Source of the DNA: Candidatus Avitreponema avistercoris
GTDB taxonomy: Bacteria; Spirochaetota; Spirochaetia; Treponematales; Treponemataceae
Reading direction: 5' to 3'
Assembly: GCA_017694555.1 (NCBI GenBank)
Contig: JADIMS010000083.1
Location: 1-34,739, forward strand
DNA length: 34,739 nucleotides
The notes beneath the pieces were generated by a model that saw nothing but the letters and a program-made list of their open reading frames with translations, was not told the origin of the DNA and ran no database searches. Numbering within the stretch: position 1 is the first letter of the stretch; the number at the start of each line of letters is the position of its first letter. Shown here piece by piece: positions 7,726 through 16,200 of this stretch. Made by a program: the position numbers and the translations under genes.

Positions 7726-8529
7726 ATGAAGGTTATTGATTTTCATGCGCATATTTATCCGGAGAAAATTGCCGGAAAGGCTGTGCAGGCTATCGGGAAT
7801 TTTTACCATATTGATATGAGCAGCCGCGGAACGGCCGGCGGACTGGTGGAAAACGGGGAAAAAATCGGTGTGGTGAAGTACATCGTGCATTCCACCGCTA
7901 CAAAACCTTCGCAGGTGGAGTCCATCAATAATTTCATCATTTCGGAGATTTCTGCGGAAAAGCGTTTTGTGGGTTTCGGTACGCTGCATCCGGATTTTCC
8001 CGGAACCGAGGCGGAAGTACGGCGCATCAGGGAAGCCGGCCTGCGGGGCATCAAGCTGCATCCGGATTTCCAGGCGTTCCAGGCGGATGCGCCGGGAATG
8101 GATCCCGTATACGACATTCTGGCGCATTACCGGATGCCTGTCCTTTTTCATGCCGGGGACATCCGCTACGATTATTCCGGGCCGAAGCGGATTGCCCGCG
8201 TGCTGGAAAAGCATCCGGATTTGACGGTGATTGCCGCGCATTTCGGCGGCTACACGCAGTGGGATGAAGCCTATGAATACCTTGCCGGAAAGGACCTGTG
8301 GTTTGACACGTCCAGTACGCTGTGGAAGCTTCCTGTTCCGGATGCCCGCCGGCTGATGGAAAAGCACGGGTACGAACGCTTTCTGTTCGGTTCGGATTTT
8401 CCGATGTGGAATCACGAAAAGGAATTGGCCCGTATCGGGACGCTCGGTTTGCCGGAAGACAAACTGGAAGCGGTGCTGTTCGGCAATGCGGCCGGTTTTC
8501 TGGCTTCGCTCGGCTGCGGGGTTGTGTAA
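7726..8529 (+). CDS. Amidohydrolase-2 family metal-dependent hydrolase
   Basis: A 267-aa TIM-barrel hydrolase of the amidohydrolase-2 (PF04909-type) group, which includes non-oxidative decarboxylases and lactonases. Metal and active-site motifs are DFHAHIY (H7, H9), GIKLHPD, the VLFHAGD strand, AAHFGG and C-terminal FGSDFPMW. The substrate cannot be deduced. I chose the ATG at 7726, with GGGAGA about 9 nt upstream, because the protein then starts at the first beta strand; an upstream TTG would add an unconserved tail. Its last 118 bp are antisense to the end of the endonuclease/exonuclease/phosphatase-fold gene. Confidence 0.85.
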   Translation: MKVIDFHAHIYPEKIAGKAVQAIGNFYHIDMSSRGTAGGLVENGEKIGVVKYIVHSTATKPSQVESINNFIISEISAEKRFVGFGTLHPDFPGTEAEVRRIREAGLRGIKLHPDFQAFQADAPGMDPVYDILAHYRMPVLFHAGDIRYDYSGPKRIARVLEKHPDLTVIAAHFGGYTQWDEAYEYLAGKDLWFDTSSTLWKLPVPDARRLMEKHGYERFLFGSDFPMWNHEKELARIGTLGLPEDKLEAVLFGNAAGFLASLGCGVV

Positions 8530-9605
8530 CGGAAACGGAACACAAGCGGCAGGTGGTCGGAGAATCCCTGCCCGGTGTGAATCCGGAATGCATAGGGCGC
8601 GCCGTCCCTGTCCTGTAAACCGCCGTCTCCGGCAATCCGGAAGCGGTTGGCGCCGCTTTCCAGTCCCGGCGTAAAATGGGCGGAAACGAAAATGTTGTCG
8701 ATTTTTTCCCAGTTCCCCCGCCAGAAATACGTGCCGGCGCCGGCAGGCAGGAAATCCCAGGCGCAGCGGAGGCTGCGCAGCTGCGTGAATTCTTCCGGCT
8801 GCTGGTTAAAGTCCCCGCATACCAGGAACGGGACGTCCGGTTTCATCCGCTGCAAAACGCGGATACGCGCGGCGAGGACTTCTTCCTGTGCAGCCCGTAT
8901 GCCGCGGCTGCCGTTATTCCCGCTTTTGGATTTCCAATGGACGGCAAACAGGACGAGCGGCCCGCTGCCGGTTTCCAGCAGGACTTCCGCCGCAGGGCGC
9001 AGGGAAACGCCGCTTTTGTCCTGTATGCTGTGAATGGTGCATGAAGCGACCGGAAAAACCGACAGAATGCCGGTGGAGAATGCGCTGCCTTTTCCCGCCG
9101 GGACAAACAGGATGTGCGGGTAAAAGTCCGGAACCGGTAAAAAAGCCGTCAGGTCGCGCAGGACTTCTTCGTTTTCGATTTCCTGCAGGACGGCAATGTC
9201 GGGGAGTTTCCGTCCGGCCGCTGCAAAACGGCGCAGGGACTGTAAAAATTCCGTTAACCCGGATGCAGCCGGTTTTTCTTCCGTATCCGGTATAGCCGCG
9301 GCGGCGGAAAGCGTTCCGGCCAGCCGTTCCAGGCGCGTGCGGTACAGGCCTTCGTTCCAGTCTGCCTTCCGGAATTCCCGGAATTCGCTGCCTTCCGTCA
9401 CGGAATCAAAAAAGGTTTGCGCGTTGTAGGTGACCAGCGTGATTTCCGTGTCCCCGCCTGCATCCGGAACCGGGCGGCAGGAAATCAGGGCGGCGGACAG
9501 AAGCACGGACGCGCAGGCCCGGATGTACCGGATAAATGCGCTGCGTGCGGCGGCTGTCCGTGCGGAAGCGCTGCGTACAGAAAAAGGAAAAAGGGCGTGT
9601 TTCAT
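8412..9605 (-). CDS. Secreted endonuclease/exonuclease/phosphatase-fold lipoprotein
   Basis: A 397-aa protein. The N-terminal signal region ends in ALISC with acceptor Cys43, after an unusually long polar, Arg-rich start. The body has the four signature motifs of the DNase I-like EEP fold: YNAQTFF (Asn), LQEIENEE (Glu), CGDFNQQPE (Asp/Asn) and FSDHLPL (Asp/His). Family members cleave DNA, RNA or phosphoester head groups; extracellular nucleic-acid scavenging is plausible but unproven. GGAGG lies four nt before the ATG. The fold ends near residue 360, and a roughly 40-residue Ser/Pro-rich tail lies in the region antisense to the amidohydrolase gene. Confidence 0.85.
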   Translation of the reverse strand: MKHALFPFSVRSASARTAAARSAFIRYIRACASVLLSAALISCRPVPDAGGDTEITLVTYNAQTFFDSVTEGSEFREFRKADWNEGLYRTRLERLAGTLSAAAAIPDTEEKPAASGLTEFLQSLRRFAAAGRKLPDIAVLQEIENEEVLRDLTAFLPVPDFYPHILFVPAGKGSAFSTGILSVFPVASCTIHSIQDKSGVSLRPAAEVLLETGSGPLVLFAVHWKSKSGNNGSRGIRAAQEEVLAARIRVLQRMKPDVPFLVCGDFNQQPEEFTQLRSLRCAWDFLPAGAGTYFWRGNWEKIDNIFVSAHFTPGLESGANRFRIAGDGGLQDRDGAPYAFRIHTGQGFSDHLPLVFRFRYTTPQPSEARKPAALPNSTASSLSSGKPSVPIRANSFS

Positions 9606-9717
9606 ATTTCCTCCGGAATATGCAGGATGGTGCGCGCTATTCTGCGCTGTTCACCTTCTGTCCTTGTATATCCGGGAAAACAGGAAACTTACGCCCTCTT
9701 TTGGGTTGCGCTTCCGT

Positions 9718-10554
9718 TTATTCTCCGGCTGTGTTTTCCGCAGTTTCCGGGCGCTGGTACACACGCACGTAGTCTACTTCCATCACAGCCCGTTTCAGCC
9801 CGCTGTCGATGCCCTGCTGGCCGCCCCATTCCCCGCCGATGGCTACGTTGAGGATTAAATAGAAGGGAATGTTAAACGGCCATGCACCGTTACCCGTACC
9901 CGGATTTTCGGCGCGGAATGTTTCCCTGCCGTCCACCAGCCAGCGGATAAACTGCGGATCCCATTCCAGCGCATAGGTGTGGAAGGCGTTGACGGCGCGG
10001 TCTATCCGGACGCTTGCGGTAATCTGGTTGCCGTTCCGGTGGTTCAGGTCGCGGGAATGCAGACTGTGATGGATGACGTTTTCGTCGAAACCTACGTGCT
10101 CCATGATGTCGATTTCCCCGGAACGCGGCCATCCGCCGTATGTGTCAAGCATCGGCATCATCCAGATGGCGGGCCATGTGCCCCGTCCGGCAGGCAGCTT
10201 GGCGCGGATTTCAAAGTAGCCGTATTTCCAGTCGCCGAGGAACTGGGTTTTCAGGCGGGCGCTGGTCCACTTGCCGTCGTTTTTGCGCGCGGCGATAAAA
10301 AGCCGTCCGTCTTTGATCCAGGAATTATCCCGGCTGTCCGTGTAATTCTGCAGTTCGCCGTTTCCCCAGCCGTTTCCGCCCAGGGAATAATCCCAGCGCG
10401 CAGGATCCGGGGCGCCGTCCGTGCCGAATTCATCCGACCAGACCAGCTCCATGCCGTCCGGCACAGGGTAAACGGGCGCTTCTTCCATGCCGCCCAGTGC
10501 GGAAAGCCGGAATGCGGCGCACATGCACAATACAGCGGGAAATGCTTTTTTCAT
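9718..10554 (-). CDS. Secreted glycoside hydrolase family 16 (beta-glucanase)
   Basis: A 278-aa protein with a Sec signal peptide (about residues 1-20) and a GH16 jelly-roll domain. The catalytic ExDxxE motif is [10 protein letters not shown] with E147 (nucleophile), D149 and E152 (acid/base). The sequence around it, including PAIWMMP and the YALEWDP / [10 protein letters not shown] segments, resembles laminarinase/lichenase-type endo-beta-1,3(4)-glucanases. It would cleave plant, fungal or algal beta-glucans outside the cytoplasm. I chose ATG 10554, with GAGGAGG seven nt upstream, over an upstream in-frame ATG that lies before the signal peptide. It sits between ychF and the EEP-fold gene on the same strand. 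Confidence 0.92.
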   Translation of the reverse strand: MKKAFPAVLCMCAAFRLSALGGMEEAPVYPVPDGMELVWSDEFGTDGAPDPARWDYSLGGNGWGNGELQNYTDSRDNSWIKDGRLFIAARKNDGKWTSARLKTQFLGDWKYGYFEIRAKLPAGRGTWPAIWMMPMLDTYGGWPRSGEIDIMEHVGFDENVIHHSLHSRDLNHRNGNQITASVRIDRAVNAFHTYALEWDPQFIRWLVDGRETFRAENPGTGNGAWPFNIPFYLILNVAIGGEWGGQQGIDSGLKRAVMEVDYVRVYQRPETAENTAGE

Positions 10555-10622
10555 CGGGATCCTCCTCAGATCAGAATGGGATAGGCGGAGCGGCTGCGGG
10601 AACCGTCCGTCCTGCAAACGGT

Positions 10623-11732
10623 TCAGACGTTGAATTTGAAGAACATGACGTCGCCGTCCTGTACGATATATTCTTTGCCTTCCATGCGGTATTTCCCGGC
10701 GGCTTTGATGGCCGCTTCCGAACCGCAGCTGACAAGATCCTGGAATGCGTACACTTCGGCTTTGATGAATCCGCGTTCAAAATCGCTGTGGATTACGCCG
10801 GCGGCTTTCGGGGCTGTGTCACCGGCATGGATGGTCCAGGCGCGGCATTCGTCTTCGCCGGCCGTGAAAAACGTGCGCAGCCCCATCAGCCGGTAAACTT
10901 CCCGTGCCAGTACGGCCAGACCGCTTTCTTCCAGTCCCAGTTCGCCCAAAAAAGCGGCCCGTTCCGCCGGATCGTCCATTTCGGCCAGATCCGCTTCAAA
11001 TTTACCGCAAATGACCACCGCGCCGGCGTTTTCGGCGGCCGCGGTTTTCTTTACGGTTTCCGAATACGCGTTGCCTTTCGCCGCGCCGGCTTCGTCTACG
11101 TTGCAGACGTACAGCTGCGGTTTTTTGGTAATCAGGTGGCAGTCCGCAACGGCTTCTTCTTCGGCTTCCGTCAGCGCCGCCATCCGCGCCGGGCGGCCGT
11201 CTTCCAGCAGCGGCCGGATTTTTTCCAGCGCAGAAACCAGGGCGGCGGATTTTTTCTGCTCTTCTTTGCCCATCAGGCGTCCGGCGCGCCCGGCTTTTTC
11301 CAGGCGCTTGTTTACGGTTTCCAAATCGGCAAGGGCAAGCTCGATATTGATGGTTTCGATGTCGTCCGCGGGATCAACCTTGTTGTTCACGTGGATGACG
11401 TCCGGATTTTCAAAGCAGCGCACGACATGCGCAATGACATTCACTTCCCGGATATTTGCCAAAAACTGGTTGCCGAGGCCTTCGCCTTTGGATGCGCCTT
11501 TGACCAGACCGGCAATGTCTACGAATTCGACCGTGGCCGGGATTTTCCGTTTGGGGGAAAATTTTTCCGCCAGAAAATCCAGCCGGGAATCCGGCAGATC
11601 CACGATTCCCACGTTGGGATTGATGGTGCAGAACGGATAGTTGGCGGCCTCCGCCGGAGCCGAGGTCAGGGCCGAAAAAATGGTGGACTTGCCCACGTTG
11701 GGAAGCCCGACAATACCACAGTTAATGGACAT
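10623..11732 (-). CDS. ychF: Ribosome-associated ATPase/GTPase YchF (Obg family)
   Basis: A 369-aa Obg-family P-loop protein. The Walker A motif GLPNVGKST is at residues 9-17 and the Obg-type [19 protein letters not shown] follows. NVDE replaces the usual NKxD, which fits YchF's known preference for ATP, and a C-terminal TGS domain carries [22 protein letters not shown] split over its strands. It binds ribosomes and acts in translation and stress responses. The start at 11732 is fixed by the family's N-terminus (MSINCGIVG). No Shine-Dalgarno sequence is present, and a promoter -10 box ends only 6 nt before the ATG, so the mRNA is probably leaderless. Confidence 0.96.
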   Translation of the reverse strand: MSINCGIVGLPNVGKSTIFSALTSAPAEAANYPFCTINPNVGIVDLPDSRLDFLAEKFSPKRKIPATVEFVDIAGLVKGASKGEGLGNQFLANIREVNVIAHVVRCFENPDVIHVNNKVDPADDIETINIELALADLETVNKRLEKAGRAGRLMGKEEQKKSAALVSALEKIRPLLEDGRPARMAALTEAEEEAVADCHLITKKPQLYVCNVDEAGAAKGNAYSETVKKTAAAENAGAVVICGKFEADLAEMDDPAERAAFLGELGLEESGLAVLAREVYRLMGLRTFFTAGEDECRAWTIHAGDTAPKAAGVIHSDFERGFIKAEVYAFQDLVSCGSEAAIKAAGKYRMEGKEYIVQDGDVMFFKFNV

Positions 11733-11738
11733 GAAACC

Positions 11739-11767
11739 AGTATATACCGGGCGCGCGTTTTCGGCAA
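11739..11767 (-). promoter_or_regulatory. ychF promoter producing a leaderless mRNA
   Basis: On the minus strand: TTGCCG (11767-11762), a 17-nt spacer and TATACT (11744-11739). The A of the ATG is the seventh base after the -10 box, exactly where transcription should start. Confidence 0.6.
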
Positions 11768-11817
11768 GGGTTGTACCCGCCGGTGTGTTTTGCCGGAAAG
11801 CGGGCTGTTCCGGTTCC

Positions 11818-11846
11818 TTGATTTTTTCCGGGGTACCGGGTATCAT
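11818..11846 (+). promoter_or_regulatory. thiC promoter
   Basis: TTGATT (11818-11823), a 17-nt spacer and TATCAT (11841-11846). The predicted start near 11853 leaves a leader of about 30 nt, too short for a TPP riboswitch. Confidence 0.6.
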
Positions 11847-11882
11847 CGCCCGCATATCCCGCAAAGGAAACGGAGGAACCGC

Positions 11883-13187
11883 ATGGGAAATTACGCGACC
11901 CAGATGGAAGCAGCCCGGAAGGGAATTGTAACGGAGCAATTAAAGACAGTTGCAGAAAAAGAGCGTATGACCGCGGAAGAGCTTTTGCCGCTCGTGGCGG
12001 AAGGAAAGGTGGTGATCTGCGCCAACAGGAATCATACGTGCCTGAATCCCGAAGGCGTCGGCTCGATGCTGCGGACAAAAATCAACGTGAACCTCGGCGT
12101 TTCGCGCGACTGCAAGGATTACGGCGTCGAAATGCAGAAAGTGATGGCTGCCGTTGAATTGGGCGCGCATGCGGTGATGGATCTCTCTTCCCACGGCGAC
12201 ACCGAACCGTTCCGCAAAAAACTGACGGCGGAATGCCCTGCCATGATCGGTACGGTTCCGGTGTACGATTCCGTCATCCATTTCCAGCGGGATTTGGATA
12301 CGCTTTCGGCGCAGGATTTTCTGGATGTTGTCCGGCTGCACGCAGAAAACGGCGTGGATTTTGTGACGCTGCATTGCGGCATTACGCGCAAAACAATTGA
12401 GCAGATCCGGACGCAAAAGCGGAAAATGAATATCGTCTCGCGCGGCGGTTCTCTGGTGTTTGCCTGGATGTGCATGACCGGCAGGGAGAATCCGTTTTAT
12501 GAATATTACGACGAGATTCTGGATATTTGCCGGGAATATGATGTGACCATTTCGCTGGGCGACGCATGCCGTCCGGGTTGTCTGGCCGATGCTTCCGATG
12601 TGTGCCAGATTGAAGAGCTTGTGCGGCTTGGGGAACTGACGGAACGGGCCTGGGCAAAAGATGTGCAGGTGATGGTGGAAGGCCCCGGCCATATGCCGCT
12701 GGATCAAATTGCCGCCAATATGAAAATCCAGCAGACGCTTTGCCGCGGCGCGCCGTTTTATGTGCTCGGGCCGCTGGTAACGGATATTGCGCCCGGCTAC
12801 GATCACATTACGGCGGCGATCGGCGGTGCGGTTGCCGCGATGTCCGGCGCAGCGTTTTTGTGTTATGTGACGCCGGCGGAACACCTGGCGCTGCCGGATG
12901 TGGAGGACGTGAAGCAGGGGATCATTGCCAGTAAAATTGCAGCGCACGCGGCGGATATCGCAAAAGGCGTCCGCGGCGCAAGGGAGCAGGATGACCGGAT
13001 GGCGGAGGCCCGGCGGAAGCTGGACTGGGAAGGGCAGTGGGCATGCGCGCTGGATCCGGAAACCGCAAAAGCCGTCCGCGCCGCCCGCAGTCCGGAACAC
13101 GACGATACCTGTTCCATGTGCGGGAAATTCTGCGCGGTGCGCAGCATGAATAAAGCGCTGGGCGGGGAACATATCGACATTTTGTAG
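11883..13187 (+). CDS. thiC: Phosphomethylpyrimidine synthase ThiC
   Basis: A 434-aa radical-SAM enzyme that converts aminoimidazole ribotide to the HMP-P pyrimidine of thiamine. The C-terminal [4Fe-4S] motif CxxCxxxxC is present as CSMCGKFC. Core motifs such as [26 protein letters not shown] and VEGPGHMP are intact. It is the short bacterial form without the extra N-terminal domain. The ATG follows GGAGGA. It is divergent from ychF. No other thiamine gene is visible, and no THI-box sequence is seen before the gene. The reading frame stays open far upstream, but that stretch is antisense to ychF and not part of the protein. Confidence 0.96.
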   Translation: MGNYATQMEAARKGIVTEQLKTVAEKERMTAEELLPLVAEGKVVICANRNHTCLNPEGVGSMLRTKINVNLGVSRDCKDYGVEMQKVMAAVELGAHAVMDLSSHGDTEPFRKKLTAECPAMIGTVPVYDSVIHFQRDLDTLSAQDFLDVVRLHAENGVDFVTLHCGITRKTIEQIRTQKRKMNIVSRGGSLVFAWMCMTGRENPFYEYYDEILDICREYDVTISLGDACRPGCLADASDVCQIEELVRLGELTERAWAKDVQVMVEGPGHMPLDQIAANMKIQQTLCRGAPFYVLGPLVTDIAPGYDHITAAIGGAVAAMSGAAFLCYVTPAEHLALPDVEDVKQGIIASKIAAHAADIAKGVRGAREQDDRMAEARRKLDWEGQWACALDPETAKAVRAARSPEHDDTCSMCGKFCAVRSMNKALGGEHIDIL

Positions 13188-13210
13188 AGGCATACCGGGT
13201 ATTGGTATAT

Positions 13211-13227
13211 CCGCCGCAGGACGGCGG
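13211..13227 (+). other. Stem-loop after thiC
   Basis: A perfect 6-bp G+C stem CCGCCG/CGGCGG with a 5-nt loop, 23 bp after the thiC stop. It is followed by a G and a run of six A, not a T-run, so it is not a standard intrinsic terminator. Confidence 0.35.
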
Positions 13228-13238
13228 GAAAAAACGGC

Positions 13239-13267
13239 TTGTCTGTACGGGTGAAGCCGGATAGAAT
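13239..13267 (+). promoter_or_regulatory. Promoter of the alpha-2-macroglobulin gene
   Basis: TTGTCT (13239-13244), a 17-nt spacer and TAGAAT (13262-13267). The predicted start near 13274 falls at the GAGGAGGA ribosome binding site (13273-13280), giving a leader of about 13 nt. Confidence 0.55.
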
Positions 13268-13286
13268 AGGGCGAGGAGGATCGCTG

Positions 13287-16200
13287 ATGAAATCCCTGTT
13301 CCGCCTTTTTTCTGCTTTCGGTTTTGCCTGCGCCGTTCTGCTTTTTTCCGCCTGCCCGGCGGCGCAAAAAGACGCGGAGGATACGGATTTGTATATCCTC
13401 GATATGCAGCCTGCGGGCGAACTCCCTTCTGCGGTGAAGTATCCTTCGGTGTTCGTTCAGTTTTCCAAGCCCGTTGTCCCGCTGGCTTCGCTCGGCAAAC
13501 CGTCCGGCGTTTCGGAATACATGAAAATCGAACCGCCTTTGCAGGGCGTTTACCGCTGGTATGGAACCAGCCTGCTGTGTTTTGATTCTTCGGAAGCGGT
13601 AATCCCGCAGCGGGAATACCGGGTGACGGTTTCGCCGGATATTACCGCGTCCGACGGTACGCCGGTTTCCGGACAGCTTTCGTACACATTCCGCACGGAA
13701 GAACTGGCTTTCCTCAATGTGATTCCCGGCTATGAAACGGTGCAGACCGGCGGTTATGTAGATCCGGACGATGTTCCGCCGGAAGACGCGCGTTCGGTTG
13801 CCCTGTTGTTTTCATATCCGGTGGATCCCGGAATCATCCATTCTTCTCTTGAAATTCTGGCTTTCCCGGAATCCGCTGCGAAAGGCGGGGAAACGCTTCC
13901 GCTGAATGCAGGCGGGGAAAATCAGCCGGAAACGGATCCGGGGACGGAGCAGGAAGGAATTCCGCTGGCGTTCAGCATTTCGCGCCCGGACGGAAACCGG
14001 CCGGAACTTTTGCTGGCTGCCCTGAAAAAAGATCCGCCGGAAAATGCGGAAATCCGCATTACGCTTAAATCCGGTGCGCGTGCGGAAAAAGATGCGCTTC
14101 CTACCACGGAAGACCAAAGCCGCTCGTTCCATACGCTCCGTCCGTTTACCCTGATTTCCATGTCGCCGGGCGTATCCGGCGGCGAACAGGAACACCCTGT
14201 GGATTTTCTTTTTTCGCACCGCATTGCCGGAGACACGGATTTGTCCGCGCTTACGGTACGGACGGAACCGCCGATGGAGACCGGGGCGGACAATCTGCTG
14301 GTTTCCGGGAACCGGATCCGCGTACACGGTCTGCCGGTAGACTTCGGGCAGACGTACCGGATTTCTTTGGAAGGGGAAATTACCGATGTTTACGGCCGGG
14401 TGATAGCCGTGTCTACCGGTTTGCGGAGCGTCCGGGTTCCGGAGGCTGCAAGTTACGCAGCATTCAAAAACTATGGCGCCGGTATTCTGGAATCGCAGTT
14501 TGAACCGAAGCTGGTTTTTGAATACCAAAATGTGCTTTCCGGCTCTTTCTTTACGGTCCAGGCAGTGACCGGCCCGCAGGCGTGGAAAGCCGTACAGACG
14601 AGGTTGGATCCGGACAAAATTCCGGAGAATACGCGGATTTTACAGCCGGTGGATTTGCGCCCGTTCCTGACGGAACGGAACGGGAAATTTTCCGGTGCGG
14701 TACAGTTCAACGCGGGAATTTTCTGTACTTCCCGCTGGTCGGATGACGAACCCTATGTGTACCGGAATGAGCAGGTTATCCAGGTTACAGATCTTGCCAT
14801 TACCGCACGCTGTGCCTTTAACCGGGCAGTGGTTCTGGTCAGCAGTCTTTCTTCGGGCGAACCGGTGCCCGGCGCGGTTGTTTCCGTATATGTTTCCGGT
14901 GAAACGCTTACAGATGCCGAAGAGGTTGCGCTGGACAATCCCTGTATGCAGGCTGTTACCGATGCGCAGGGGTTTGCCGTCCTCGATTTTTCTTCCCCTT
15001 CTTCCGGGTTCCAGCAGGCAGTTCTTGCACATCCCGTCTGGGAGTCCGGTGTGTATCTGCGCGCGGAAAAAGACGGCGATACGGTAGTGACGGATCTGAG
15101 CGGCGCGGGCGGAAACCGCGTGTGGGGGACGGGCGCGGCGATCGGTTCCCTGCGGGATGCCGTGCGTGCGGAGCAGGTAACGTTCCTGTTTACCGACCGC
15201 GGCCTGTATAAACCCGGCGAAACGCTGAAAGTCCGCGGCATTGACCGCAATTTGCAGCGCGGTGCGTATACCAATTATTCCGGGCCGTACCACCTTGCGG
15301 TGGAGGAAGACCGTTGGAAAGGCGAAACGCTGTCCACGGTTTCCGGCAGTACTTCTGCGGGCGGCGGTTTTGACGCTTCCTTTGTCCTTCCCCGGGACAT
15401 TGCGCCCGGCGCTTACCGGCTCCGCTATTGGCGGGAAGATCCCGGGGATGCAACGCTGATTACATTCCGGGTGGAGCATTTTGAACGCCTGCGTTTTGCC
15501 AGCGCCTGTTCCGTTGCGGATTTGACATATTTCCGCGGCGACCGGATTTCTGCTTCTGTTTCCGCATCTTATCTGGGCGGCGGAAGCCTGGCCGGCGCTT
15601 CCTGGCGCGGAAACTGGTACAGGGAGCCGACATGGTTCCGGGCGGAAGGAGACCGTTTTGACGGTTTCCTTTTCGGCCCGCAGCAGGGTTATGAAGGCCG
15701 GCGCGCCCTTTCCACCGAAACCGGCGTGCTGGACGGAAGCGGGGAAACTTCCGCATCCCAGCTTTCCGGCGGGGAAAACACGGAAGGCCGCCCGTACCTG
15801 TACCGGCTGGAATCGACGGTAACGGACGCAGGCGGACAGGCTGTCAGCGCGTCGGCTTCTGCCGTTGTGCATCCGGCGCAGTTTTACATCGGGCTTTCCG
15901 CTCCGGAAAATACGGAAGGTTTCCCGCGCAAGGGCGAAGCGTTGTCTTTTTCGTTTGCGCTCGCCACGCCGGAAAGCAATGTTCCGGCAGATTCCGCGTT
16001 TCCTCCGGCACTGGAAAACCGGACAATTCACGCGGAACTTTTGCGCGAAGACTGGAAAAAAGTACAGCAAATGGGGCTGAACGGGAATCTGATTACCCGT
16101 TATGTGCGGGAAATGGTCACGGAAGAAGAAACGGAAATTCCGCTTGCCGCGGAAGGCTCTTTTTCCGTGACTCCGCCAAAAGGCGGCGCATATATTCTCC

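Noticed and set aside
10497-11882. Open frame extending thiC upstream by about 460 codons
   Set aside because: The extension is antisense to ychF and part of the GH16 gene. ThiC begins at ATG 11883 with a good ribosome site and family-typical N-terminus.
11740-11882. TPP riboswitch before thiC
   Set aside because: No THI-box CUGAGA-type core, and the predicted leader is only about 30 nt.
11940-13367. 475-codon minus-strand frame across thiC
   Set aside because: Antisense shadow of thiC.
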